Shown here in pieces: positions 30,374 to 39,619 of a DNA stretch of 64,000 nucleotides. Position numbers and translations under genes: made by a program. Under the pieces are notes generated by a model. The model saw only the letters and a list, made by a program, of their open reading frames with translations, made no database searches and was not told where the DNA came from. Each line of letters opens with the position of its first letter. Within the stretch, counting starts at the first letter, position 1. This stretch comes from Acidimicrobiia bacterium (GTDB lineage Bacteria; Actinomycetota; Acidimicrobiia; IMCC26256; PALSA-610): contig JAOSJK010000012.1 of assembly GCA_027494135.1 (NCBI GenBank), forward strand, positions 439,001 to 503,000. The letters are read 5' to 3'.

Positions 30374-33300
30374 TTACGCTTCCTCGAGCTGGAGGTCACG
30401 CATCCGCTGGCTCACCACGCGGCTGGAGCCGCCTGGCGGCATGGAGATGCCGTAGAGGACGTCGGCGGCCTCCATCGTCCGCTTCTGGTGAGACACGATC
30501 ACGAGCTGCGCCTCGCCCCGGAACTCGTGGACGAGGTCGAGGAAACGGTGGAGGTTCACGTCGTCGAGCGCGGCCTCCACCTCGTCGAGCAGGTAGAAGG
30601 GCGACGGCCGCGCACGGAACACGGCGAAGAGGTAGGCGAGCGCGGTGAGAGACCGCTCTCCCCCCGAGAGGAGCGAGAGCCTCCGCACGTTCTTCCCCGA
30701 CGGGCGGGCCTCGATCTCTACGCCCGTGTTCAGGAGATCCGACGGATCGGTCATGACTATACGGCCGGCTCCACCCGGGAAGAGCGTCGCGAACAGCCCC
30801 TCGAAGTGCACCGCGACATCCGAGAACGCCTCCTCGAAGAGGCTCACGATCTCCGCGTCGACTGCGCGTATCACGCGGTTCAGCTCGCGCCTGCTCTCCT
30901 TGACGTCGTCGAGCTGGGCCTGCAGGAACTCGTGACGCTCCTGCAGGGCCTCGAACTCCGACAGGGCCAGCGGGTTGATCGGCCCGAGCATCCTCAGCTC
31001 ACGCTCGAGCTCCCTGCCCCTCGCGGGAAGGGTTATCCCTTCGGGTACGTCCGGGGGCGGTGCATCGAGAGCGGTCTGCGGCTCGCAGTCGAAGTCGCGA
31101 CGCAGGGTCTCGACCGCTGCCTCGAGGCGGAGCCGTGTCTCCGCCTCCTCGATCTCGAGCCGCGATGCGCGCTCTCGGTTCTCGGCGAGGTCGCGCTCGG
31201 CCGCCGCCCTCTCCGTGCGCAGAGCATCGAGCCGTACCCCCGCATCGCGCGCCGCGGCCGACTGCTCCCGGCGCTTCTGCCGGAGTCGCTCCGCGACAAG
31301 GTCTGCATCGCCGGCGCGCATCGCCAGCGCCTCACCTATCGCGACGGTGGCCGCTCGCCGACCCGTGACGGCCTCCCTGCGCGCCTGGGCCGCGGCCTCT
31401 TCGTCGGGTCTTGCTGCGAGCCGGCCCTCGACCTCCGCCAGCCTGCGGGCGAGCACTCCTCGGCGCTGCTCGACCCCCGACGACCGGACCTCGACTTCGC
31501 GCCGCAGCGTCGCCGCCTCGGCCTGCAACCGCTCGACCTCCTGACGGCGCGCGCTCAATCGCTCTGCTGCAGCGTCGTCGGCGCGTCTCGCAGCTTCCAG
31601 TCTCAGCCTCGCACCATCGAGAGCGAGGCGCGTCTCCGTGCGCCTCTCGTCGAGCGCTGCGCCGCGCTCGGGTGCGCCGGCGAGGCTCTCCTCGATGCCG
31701 CCGATGCGTCGCACCAGGCCCTCCCGACGCTCCTCGAGCGCCGCTGCACGCATCTCGAGCGCGTGCCGGCGACCTCCCGCATCGACCAGTTCGCGATCGA
31801 CCTTTGCGCGCCTCTCGCGCTCGGCCTCCGCGTGCTCCCGCAACGCTCGCCGAGCGTCGTCGAGGCGGGCACGCGCCGCGGTGACCGTCGCCTCGGCATC
31901 GGCAGCGCGACCTCGGATCTCTCGGCCTCCTCGACCGCCTCGGCCAGCGATGCGCTCGTCACCGCCGAGCGTCCCGGCGGGCCCGCCCTCCAGGGCGTCG
32001 CACCGCCGAACCGGTCGCCCTCGGGGGTGACCACAACGACCGCCGGGTCGCCGAGGGCCAGGTCGAGCGCCGCACGCCAACCGGTCTCCACCAGCGCGAC
32101 GTTCGCGAGCAGCTGCCGCAGCGCCGCGTCCAGTGCCGGCGATGTCGAGCGGACGCACTCGAAGAGCGGCCTCACCCCGGGTGGGAGCAGCACACCCTGA
32201 ACGCGCCCGCCCTCGGCCGAGTCGGCCACGACGAGCATCGCCTGCGCGTCGCCCTCCTTGACGCGCTCAACCGCTGCGCGGGCTGCGGCCGATCCGTCGA
32301 TGACGACGGCGTGCATCGCGTCACCGAGCGCCGCGGCGACGGCCGCCTCCATTCCATCGTCGATCTGCAACCCGTCGAGCAGGGGGCCCACGACTCCCGA
32401 CATCCCCGAGAGGCACTCACCTCCCGCCGATGCCTGCGCCTCCGCGAGCGCCAAGGCCAGCGCCTCGGCGCGTGCGCGCCAACGGCTCGCCTCGCCCTCG
32501 GCGGCGCGCCACGCTTCGTCGGCCGTCCGCACCGCGGCCTCTGCCAGGTCGACGCTCACCTGCGCGGGCTGTTCAGCCGATCCGCTTCTGGCATCGTCGT
32601 CGAGAGCGGCGCGCACCCGCGCCAGAGCTTGCTCCGCGCCCTCGGCCACCTCCCTCTCGGGCTGAAGTTCCGCGAGCGCGGCCTCGACCGACGCGAGCCC
32701 TGCTCGGGCCGCAGGCAGGTCGGCGGCAAGCGCCTCGGCACGCGCTTCGTGCGCCCTTGCCTCGGACTCCGCTTCGCGCCAGGCGTCCTCGAGCTCGCGT
32801 GCCGCGTCGTCCGCCGCGCGCCGCTCGCGAGTCTCGATGCCGCCCTGGGGACCCGAGTCGCCGAGCAGGTCTTCGCGCGCCGCTGTCGCTGCTCGCTCGG
32901 CGGCCTCGGCGTCGGCGCGCAGCGGGACCAGCCCGAGAGACTCCACATCCACCGCAGCGATCTCCTCGCGCAGTGCAGCGGCGTCGGCTACGAGCGACTC
33001 GACCACTCCCTCGTCGGCAACTGCCTCCAGCTCGCGATCCAGCCCGCGGAGGCGCTCCGTCACGAGTGCTTGCAGCCCGCGCGCCCGTTCCCGTAGCGAC
33101 TCCGCGCGCGACAGGAGGTCGGCGACGTCGTCGTCGCCGGGGAGGCTGAGCGCTCGCTCGGCTTCGATGACGGCCGTGTCGAGGTCGCGGAGCCTGCCGC
33201 GGACTCCCGACTCGACCTCGGCCAGCTCGGCGCGAGATCCCTTTCGCCGCTGCAGCCTCGACTGGAGGGCCTCGATCTCGCGGCCGGAGAGATGGAGGCG

Positions 33301-33975
33301 CACCGCACGCAGGTCGGCGACGAGCCCGTCGTGACGTCGGGCGGCGTCGGCCTGGCGCTCCAGCGGACGGAGCTGGCGGCGCACCTCGCGCAGGAGGTCG
33401 GTGAGGCGCAGGAGGTTCGCCTCAGTCGCATCCAAGCGGCGCTCCGCCTTCTCCTTGCGGCGGCGGAACTTCAGGATCCCGGCGGCCTCCTCGATCACGC
33501 CGCGGCGGTCCTCCGGACGGGCGTTGAGGACCGCATCGAGCTGTCCCTGGCCGACGATGACGTGCTGCTGCCGCCCGATCCCGGTGTCCGAGAGCAGCTC
33601 CTGTATGTCGAGAAGGCGGCACGACTCGCCGTTCATCTGGTACTCGGACTCCCCGGTGCGGAAGAGCGTCCTCGTGATCGTCACCTCGGAGAACTCGATC
33701 GGCAGCAGGCGATTCGCGTTGTCGATCGTCAGCGAGACCTCGGCCCGGCCCAGCGCGGGCCGGTCGGCGGTCCCGGCGAAGATGACGTCGTCCATCTTGC
33801 CGCCGCGCAGCGCCCGCGCCCCCTGAGCCCCGAGCACCCACGCGACGGCGTCGACAACGTTCGACTTCCCCGAGCCGTTCGGCCCGACCACGACCGTGAC
33901 ACCGGTCTCGAAATCGAGGATCGTCTTGTCGGCGAAGGACTTGAACCCTCGCAGCGTAAGAGACTTCAGGAACAC
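30374..33975 (-). CDS. smc: Chromosome segregation protein SMC (one frameshift)
   Basis: Condensin ATPase. The N-terminal head begins MFLKSLTLRGFKSFADKTIL with Walker A GPNGSGKSNVVDAVAW. A first coiled coil runs to about residue 490. The hinge follows (SGMSGVVGPLLDGLQIDDGM, VALVETGWRAALDLALGDP). After the second coil, the C-terminal head has the signature LLSGGERSLTALAYLFA and Walker B FYLLDEVEAALDDVN. The frame shifts near 31917: SLAEAVEEAE continues as EIRGRAADAEATV. Repaired length is about 1200 residues, standard for the family. Confidence 0.95.
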
Positions 33976-34114
33976 GGCCCCTCCTCCGTGGCGGATCGTA
34001 GAGGGACGCCCACCGCGGGCCGCGGATCACCGCGAAGACCCAGGTCAGAACCTGAGATCGGCGCCGAGCCACCCATCGAAGCGCGGCGGGGTGCGTTGCA
34101 CCGCAGGCCGGATC

Positions 34115-34953
34115 TCAGATCTGGCAGGCGTCGCAGAAGAACGTGGACCTGTTGCTGAATCGCTGCCGCACGACGGTGTGCCTGCAGCGGCGGCACGACT
34201 CGCCCTCCCGATCGTAGACGTTGTGGTGGTTCTGGAACTCTCCGGGCTTACCGAAGAGGTCCACGTACTGCTCGTCGGCCAGCGAGGACCCACGGTGCTT
34301 CACGGCGTCCTGGAGGATCTCGGCGATGGCGCGGTAGAGACGCCGGATCTCCTGGTCGGAGAGAGAGTCGCCTCGCGGTCGAAGCGCAGGCCGGCGGCGA
34401 AGAGGATCTCGTCGCTGTAGACGTTGCCGATGCCGGCCAGGAACTTCTGGTCCATCAGCATCGCCTTGAGCCGGCACCTTCGATCGGCGACCAGCCGACC
34501 GAAGTGATCCCACGACATCGTCGTCTCGAGCGGGTCGATCCCGAGGTGCGCGAGCTCCTCGACCTGGCTGTCGATCTCGTCCACCTCTGCCACGAACACC
34601 TCGCCGAAGGTCCGGGGATCGACGAATCGGAGCTGGCCGCCCTGGGTGAAGGTGATCACGACGTGTGTGTGCTTGGGGAGCTTCTCCCGTGCCGACTTGG
34701 CCCGCAGGAGCCTGCCCGACATCCCGAGGTGCACCACGAGAGCGTCGGTTCCGTCGAGGCTGAGCACCAGGTACTTGCCGCGTCGCTCGACCTTCGTGAT
34801 CTTGCGCCCCTCCAGGCGCGAGATGAACGCCTTCTTGGTCTTGTGCCGCCGCACCGACCGCAGCCCGTTCACCTCGATCGCCTTGATCTTCTTACCGACG
34901 ACCTCGCGATCGAGGTCGCGGCGCAGCACTTCCACCTCAGGTAGCTCCGGCAT
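34115..34953 (-). CDS. mutM: Formamidopyrimidine-DNA glycosylase (one frameshift)
   Basis: Excises oxidised purines such as 8-oxoguanine. The catalytic N-terminal proline is in MPELPEVEVLRRDLD. LVVHLGMSGRLL, the helix-two-turn-helix DQKFLAGIGNVYSDEILF, and the C-terminal zinc finger CRRCRHTVVRQRFSNRSTFF then CDACQI are present. The frame shifts near 34370, between FDREATLS and DQEIRRLYRAIAEIL. About 279 residues. The ATG at 34953 puts proline at position 2 as the chemistry requires, and lies 17 bases inside the end of rnc. Confidence 0.94.
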
Positions 34954-35941
34954 CATCGTCCTCCTGCTCACCGAGGTCTCTGTATGCGACCCAGGCGGCC
35001 GCCTGCTCCGCCTCCTTCTTCGAGCGGCCCTCGCCCTGCCCGCTCAGCACACCGTCGACGTACACAGTCGCGAAGAACGACTTCGCGTGGTCGGGCCCTT
35101 CGTCGCGCACCGCGTATCGCGGCCGCCCCAGTTGGAGCCGGGCGGCTCTCTCCTGCAGGCGGGTCTTGTAGTCACGGCCGCCGGGCCCGGCGGCGGCGTC
35201 GTCGATCCGACCACCGAGGCACCTGAGCACGAACGCCTCGGCCGCGGCGAACCCGGAGTCGAGGAAGACCGCCGCGATCACAGCCTCGAGCGCGTCGGCC
35301 AGGATCGACTGCTTCTCACGACCCCCTGCGGCGTCCTCGCCCTTGCCGAGCAGCAGGTGCCTTCCGAGCCCCAGCTCCGACGCCACCTCGGCGAGCACGC
35401 GGGCGTTGACGACACCCGCCCGCACCTCGGAGAGCTGACCCTCGGGCAGGCCCGGGAAGCTGCGGAACACGTGGTTCGTGACGGCGAGGCCGAGCACCGA
35501 GTCGCCGAGGAACTCGAGGCGCTCGTTCGAGGAGGGCGCACCGTTCTCTGCACACCACGATCTATGAGACAGCGATCGCTTCACCAGCGACCGATCGTTG
35601 AACGTGACCCCGAGCGCGGCCGAGAGTGCGTCGATGTCTTCGAGACCGGCCGGCGCGTCGGCCCCTTCGGATGCCGCGCCGGCACCGTCGAGCTGTGCCA
35701 CCACGCACTCGACGACGTCGCCGACGGTCACCAGGTCGACCAGATCCTCGTCGTCGATCCTCAGTGCCACGGTCCGCTCCCCCAGCTCCGCCTCGATGAA
35801 CGTGGCGAGGTCGAGGAGCATGAGGTCGCCGGCACCGAGGTCGTCGCGGAGATCGGCGCTGTCGTGCAGGGCGCCGTCGTCGAGCGCGAGCACCTCGGCG
35901 AGGCGCTGCACGACGAGGTCGCGGACCTCGTCGCGCGTCAC
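34937..35941 (-). CDS. rnc: RNase III with an N-terminal acyl-carrier-protein-like domain
   Basis: Residues 3-84 match an acyl carrier protein: DEVRDLVVQRLAEVLALDD, DLRDDLGAGDLMLLDLATFI, VTVGDVVECVVAQL. At the site where ACP has the phosphopantetheine serine (DSL) this protein has Asp39 (GDL), so it cannot be charged in the usual way. A linker of about 20 residues leads to RNase III: SLSHRSWCAEN, signature NERLEFLGDSVLGLAV (139-154), LADALEAVIAAVFLDSGF, then a dsRNA-binding domain (DYKTRLQERAARLQLG, GRSKKEAEQAAAWVA). It cleaves structured RNA and rRNA precursors. The GTG at 35941 gives 334 residues; GTG 35947 and TTG 35974 are alternatives. No frameshift is needed. Confidence 0.9.
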   Translation of the reverse strand: MTRDEVRDLVVQRLAEVLALDDGALHDSADLRDDLGAGDLMLLDLATFIEAELGERTVALRIDDEDLVDLVTVGDVVECVVAQLDGAGAASEGADAPAGLEDIDALSAALGVTFNDRSLVKRSLSHRSWCAENGAPSSNERLEFLGDSVLGLAVTNHVFRSFPGLPEGQLSEVRAGVVNARVLAEVASELGLGRHLLLGKGEDAAGGREKQSILADALEAVIAAVFLDSGFAAAEAFVLRCLGGRIDDAAAGPGGRDYKTRLQERAARLQLGRPRYAVRDEGPDHAKSFFATVYVDGVLSGQGEGRSKKEAEQAAAWVAYRDLGEQEDDDAGAT

Positions 35942-35963
35942 AGGCACGCGACGGCTGTGTGTC

Positions 35964-36988
35964 TCAGCCGGCAAGGGCCACCGCCTCCGTCAGGTGCTCG
36001 ACGATCTCTCCGGCCGCCGCGTCTCGGGCGACCCGCACTGCGTTCACGATCGCCCGCGCCGACGACGAGCCGTGCGATATGACGCAGACACCCTTGACGC
36101 CGAGGAGCATTGCGCCGCCCGTCGCGTCGGGATCGAGGTCGGCCGCCGCGTCGAGGAGCAGCGGGACGACCACCCGCGCCGCCTGCGCGCAGCCGGAGTG
36201 GAGTCGAGGACACCGAACACGAGTCCAGCGAACATCTGGAGCGCACCCTCTAGGGTCTTCAGCGCCACGTTTCCCGTGAAGCCGTCGGTGACAACGACGT
36301 CGACACCTTCGCGGGCGAGGTCGCGTCCCTCGACGTTGCCGCAGTAGCCCTTGACCTCGGCAAGGAGCGCTGCGGCCTCCTTGCGCAGGGTGTCGCCCTT
36401 CCCCGGCTCCTCCCCGTTGGACAGGAGCCCGACCCTCGGTTCGTCCAATCCCAGGCCCACGCGTGCGTACTCGACACCGAGCACGGCGAACTGCGCCAAC
36501 CACTCGGGGCGGCAGTCGACCGTCGCCCCCGCGTCCACGAGGAGCTGAGGGTGATCCGAGCCCGGCACCGGTATCGGGACCGCGATCGCCGGCCGAGCCA
36601 CACCGGGGATCCGTCCGAGCCGGAGCAGGGCGGCTGCCATCGCCGCACCGGTGTTGCCGGCGCTGACCATCGAGCCCGCGCGCCCGTCACGCACCGCGTC
36701 GACGCAGCGCACGAGCGAGGAGTCCTTCTTCGACCGTACGGCCGCCGCCGGCTCGTCGTCCATCGAGATGACCTGTTCGGCCGCGATGAGCGTGACTCCG
36801 GGCGGTGGTGCGCCACCGGGAAGGTGCTCGGCCAGAGTCTCGGGAGGACCGGCCAGCAGCACCTCGACGCCGAGCTGCGCAACCGCAGCGAGGGCGCCCG
36901 AGACGATCGCGCCCGGCGCCTTGTCGCCGCCCATGGCGTCGACGGCGACTACCCCGCGAGCACGCTCTGCCGGTGCGGTGGCTCTCAC
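35964..36988 (-). CDS. plsX: Phosphate acyltransferase PlsX (one frameshift)
   Basis: Makes acyl-phosphate from acyl-ACP for phospholipid synthesis. Family blocks: VVAVDAMGGDKAPGAIVSGA, VRSKKDSSLVRCVDAVRDG, SAGNTGAAMAAALLRLGRI, VGLLSNGEEPGKGD and VVTDGFTGNVALKTLEGAL. The frame shifts near 36190, continuing with VVPLLLDAAADLDPDATGGA and CVISHGSSSARAIVNAVRVA. About 341 residues. It lies between rpmF and the ACP-like/RNase III gene; in many bacteria a real acpP gene is close to plsX and rnc. Confidence 0.94.
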
Positions 36989-36992
36989 CTGG

Positions 36993-37172
36993 TCACTCGA
37001 CGTCGATCACCTGGCGCCCGCGATACGTGCCGCAGTTGCCACACACCGTGTGCGGCAGCTTCGACGCGCCGCAGGTCGGACACGTCGACTGCGCCGGGGC
37101 GTCGAGACGTCGGTTGGCGGATCGGCGAGATCGGGTCCTCGACCGGCTCGTGTTCCTCTTGGGGACGGCCAT
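36993..37172 (-). CDS. rpmF: 50S ribosomal protein L32
   Basis: A 59-residue ribosomal protein: MAVPKRNTSRSRTRSRRSAN, a Thr/Pro/Ala bridge, then STCPTCGASKLPHTVCGNCG and TYRGRQVIDVE. The two CxxC pairs form the zinc-binding (C+) version of L32. The ATG at 37172 and TGA at 36993 bound an intact gene. It lies four bases before plsX and just after the YceD gene, the widely conserved order yceD-rpmF-plsX. Confidence 0.97.
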   Translation of the reverse strand: MAVPKRNTSRSRTRSRRSANRRLDAPAQSTCPTCGASKLPHTVCGNCGTYRGRQVIDVE

Positions 37173-37190
37173 CGTTGCTCCTGGATCGGG

Positions 37191-37697
37191 TCAGGGCTGG
37201 AGCGAGCGGAGAGCCGCCCAGCGGGGGTCGGTGTGGTCGGGAACGCAGTCGCAGCCGGCGTCGTTCAGGTCGGTGCCGCACTCCGGGCAGAGGCCGGCGC
37301 AATCGGGCCGGCAGAGGGGCGCTGCGGGCAGCTCTATCAGGACCACGTCGCGCACCATCTGCTCCATGTCGATCACGTCGTGCTCCAAGGGGTACGTCTC
37401 GCCTTCCAGCGGCTCGGGCTCGAAGAGCTCGTCGAAGTGCACCTCAAGATCGCCTGCGACGGGCCTGAGGCACCTCCCGCAGGCCGACTGCCATCGCGTC
37501 CGGGCGGTGCCACGCGCCACGATCCCGTCGTTGATCCGCTCCAGGCCGGCGTCGACCTCTACGGGCACCCCCGGCGGCACGGTCACGATCCCCGCCGCCA
37601 GCCCCTCGAGTGGCTCGGCCAGGCTCACGGCGCGCCGTCGCCCGCGCCGGCGGAGCAGGTCGGCGACCACGATGCGGAATCCGGCTGAAACGGGCAT
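37191..37697 (-). CDS. yceD: YceD / DUF177 family protein
   Basis: Conserved protein linked to 23S rRNA accumulation in other bacteria. The 168-residue protein has SACGRCLRPVAGDLEVHFDE and then a cysteine-rich C-terminus PLCRPDCAGLCPECGTDLN, with DHTDPRWAALRSL at the end. Intact. Cotranscription with rpmF is conserved widely, and here they are 18 bases apart. Biochemical activity is unknown. Confidence 0.9.
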   Translation of the reverse strand: MPVSAGFRIVVADLLRRRGRRRAVSLAEPLEGLAAGIVTVPPGVPVEVDAGLERINDGIVARGTARTRWQSACGRCLRPVAGDLEVHFDELFEPEPLEGETYPLEHDVIDMEQMVRDVVLIELPAAPLCRPDCAGLCPECGTDLNDAGCDCVPDHTDPRWAALRSLQP

Positions 37698-37895
37698 ATC
37701 GGTCGATCTCTCGTCGGTCGCTCTCGAGGACGGATGGAATCGACCCGGCCTCCGGGGAGGTCGTCACAGGCGCCGACGCCGGCCCGGGCGGTCACCAGGA
37801 CAGGGTCGTCCGGGACGAATCGTAGCAGGTAGGAGCGGTGCGCCGCCTCGCGACGCGTGCTCCGCGGCCCTTCCGGAGGTCTGCGTCCAGGCCCT

Positions 37896-38462
37896 CTAGG
37901 GCACGTCCTGGTCGAAGAAGGCCGCCTCCTCGAGCGTGGCGTCGGCCCCCTCGTCGTCCCGGGACTGCCCGACGTGAGCATGGAGCCGTTCCCGCCCCTT
38001 CTGCACGGTCTGCATGGTTCGGTCGAGAACGACCTCGAAGCTCGCCAGCTTCCTGTCGACGTAGTCGTCGGCCTCGTGACGGACCTGACGGGCCCTGCCC
38101 TCGGCCTCCTCGACGATGGCCGAGGCAGCACGGCGCGCCTCTCGTACCACCTCGGTCCGCTCGACCATCCGCTCGGCGCGGACCCGGCCCGTCTCGATGA
38201 TCCTCTCCGCCTCCCGGCGCGCCTGCTCCAGGTAGTCCTCCCGCTCCTTCAGCAGCCACCTCGCCTCGCGCAGCTGCTCCGGGAGGATGTTGAGGACGTC
38301 CTCGATGATCTCGCCGACCTCCTCGCGGTTGACCATGACAGAGGCCGAGAGGGGCATCGCCCGCGCGTTCTCGACCAGGTCGCGCAGGTGGAGGACGAGC
38401 TCCTCCACCTCGGCCTGACCGGGCTCGGCTGCAGGGCCCTCGGGCACGTCGGGGTCGCTCAT
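37896..38462 (-). CDS. DivIVA-like / ATP-synthase-B-like coiled-coil protein
   Basis: A 188-residue, highly charged, mostly helical protein. After an acidic N-terminus it reads VEELVLHLRDLVENARAMPL and MVNREEVGEIIEDVLNILPE. A long coiled coil follows (LKEREDYLEQARREAERIIE, ASAIVEEAEGRARQVRHEAD). It resembles the DivIVA-related proteins that actinobacteria encode beside coaD and rsmD; the role is unknown, possibly a membrane-associated scaffold. The start ATG overlaps the coaD stop by four bases. The 198-bp gap before yceD shows no gene and may hold a promoter. Confidence 0.75.
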   Translation of the reverse strand: MSDPDVPEGPAAEPGQAEVEELVLHLRDLVENARAMPLSASVMVNREEVGEIIEDVLNILPEQLREARWLLKEREDYLEQARREAERIIETGRVRAERMVERTEVVREARRAASAIVEEAEGRARQVRHEADDYVDRKLASFEVVLDRTMQTVQKGRERLHAHVGQSRDDEGADATLEEAAFFDQDVP

Positions 38463-38947
38463 CGTTCACCTCCGCTGAATCGATCCACCAGGCGCTGCGC
38501 GACCGTTTCGGGGACCATGCTGGACACGTCACCTCCGAATCGGGCGACCTCGCGCACCAGGCTCGACGACAGGAACGAGTGCTGGGGGCTGGTCGAGATG
38601 AAGAACGTGTCTATGCCCGAGAGCCGCTGGTTCATCTGGGCCATCTGGAGCTCGTAGTCGAAGTCGGAGACGGCGCGCAGCCCCTTCACGATCGCCTCTG
38701 CGCCCTCATCCCGGGCGAAGTCGACCAGCAGTCCCTTGAAGAACTCGATCCTCACGTTGCCTAGGTGGCCGACCACCTCGGCGAGCATCTCCTGGCGCTC
38801 CTCGAGGCTGAAGAGCGGATCCGCCTTCTTCGGGTTCCTGATGACGGCGACGATCACCTCGTCGAAGTGGCGCGCGGTTCGCTCGATGATGTCGAGGTGA
38901 CCGAGGGTCACCGGGTCGAACGAGCCCGGGCAGAGGGCGGTCGCCAC
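38459..38947 (-). CDS. coaD: Phosphopantetheine adenylyltransferase
   Basis: Adenylates 4'-phosphopantetheine in coenzyme A synthesis. The nucleotidyltransferase motif CPGSFDPVTLGHLDIIERTA is at the N-terminus. VAVIRNPKKADPLFSLEERQ, IVKGLRAVSDFDYELQMAQM and SPQHSFLSSSLVREVARFGG follow. Intact at 162 residues from the GTG at 38947; the frame is open upstream but without homology. It follows rsmD, a common pairing. Confidence 0.96.
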   Translation of the reverse strand: MATALCPGSFDPVTLGHLDIIERTARHFDEVIVAVIRNPKKADPLFSLEERQEMLAEVVGHLGNVRIEFFKGLLVDFARDEGAEAIVKGLRAVSDFDYELQMAQMNQRLSGIDTFFISTSPQHSFLSSSLVREVARFGGDVSSMVPETVAQRLVDRFSGGER

Positions 38948-38992
38948 GTGAGCAGGTCCTCCAGCAGATCGGGGAGCGACCGGCACCATGCC

Positions 38993-39592
38993 TCAGCCGG
39001 TCAGGAAGAGCACGAGCGTATCGCCGAACGAACGCTCCCACACCACCCGCCAGGGCTCGGGGACCGATGGCGCGGCGCCCGACCTGCACTCGAACACGAC
39101 CATCGCCTCCTCGGCCACCCACCCCTTCGCGCCCAGCGCGACGAGCACCTCTCCCAGAGTGTCTTCCGATCCGCGGTAGGGCGGGTCGGCGACGACGAGG
39201 TCGAAAGGCCCCTCCGGTGGGGCCGGCCCCTGTAGGAGCGAGACGACGTCGGCGCCGATCACACGGGAGACGCGGGCGAAGCCGCAGGCGTCGAGGTTTG
39301 CCCGGACGGCCGCCACCGCTTCCGCGTCGCGCTCGACCATGACGGCCCGGTCGGCTCCTCGGGAGAGCGCCTCGATGGCGAGGGCGCCGCTCCCCGCCCA
39401 GAGATCGAGGACAGAGGCCCCCGCTATCCGGTCCCTGGAGTCAAGGGCCGAGAAGACCGCCTCCTTCACGCGGTCGGACGTCGGGCGCACGACGTCACCG
39501 GCTGGAACCCGGAGGCGCCGCCCCGGGCCGACCCCGCGATCACCCGCAACCCCCTCCGTGGCACGCCGGGATCGTCTCACAGGCCGCGGCAC
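38993..39592 (-). CDS. rsmD: 16S rRNA (guanine966-N2)-methyltransferase
   Basis: Modifies G966 of 16S rRNA. Motifs: RPTSDRVKEAVFSALDSRD, the SAM-binding LDLWAGSGALAIEALSRGA, and the catalytic motif VVADPPYRGSEDTLGEVLVA. Intact at 199 residues from a GTG start. An internal GTG would remove the first dozen residues (RRSRRATEG), which are not conserved, so the start is uncertain by that much. Confidence 0.93.
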   Translation of the reverse strand: MPRPVRRSRRATEGVAGDRGVGPGRRLRVPAGDVVRPTSDRVKEAVFSALDSRDRIAGASVLDLWAGSGALAIEALSRGADRAVMVERDAEAVAAVRANLDACGFARVSRVIGADVVSLLQGPAPPEGPFDLVVADPPYRGSEDTLGEVLVALGAKGWVAEEAMVVFECRSGAAPSVPEPWRVVWERSFGDTLVLFLTG

Positions 39593-39619
39593 CGGTGGTG
39601 GCTCACGGCCGTCGCAGAC

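Noticed and set aside
29678..32200. An 840-codon plus-strand open frame across mscS and smc
   Set aside because: Antisense shadow of two conserved genes in biased codon use; no protein family features.
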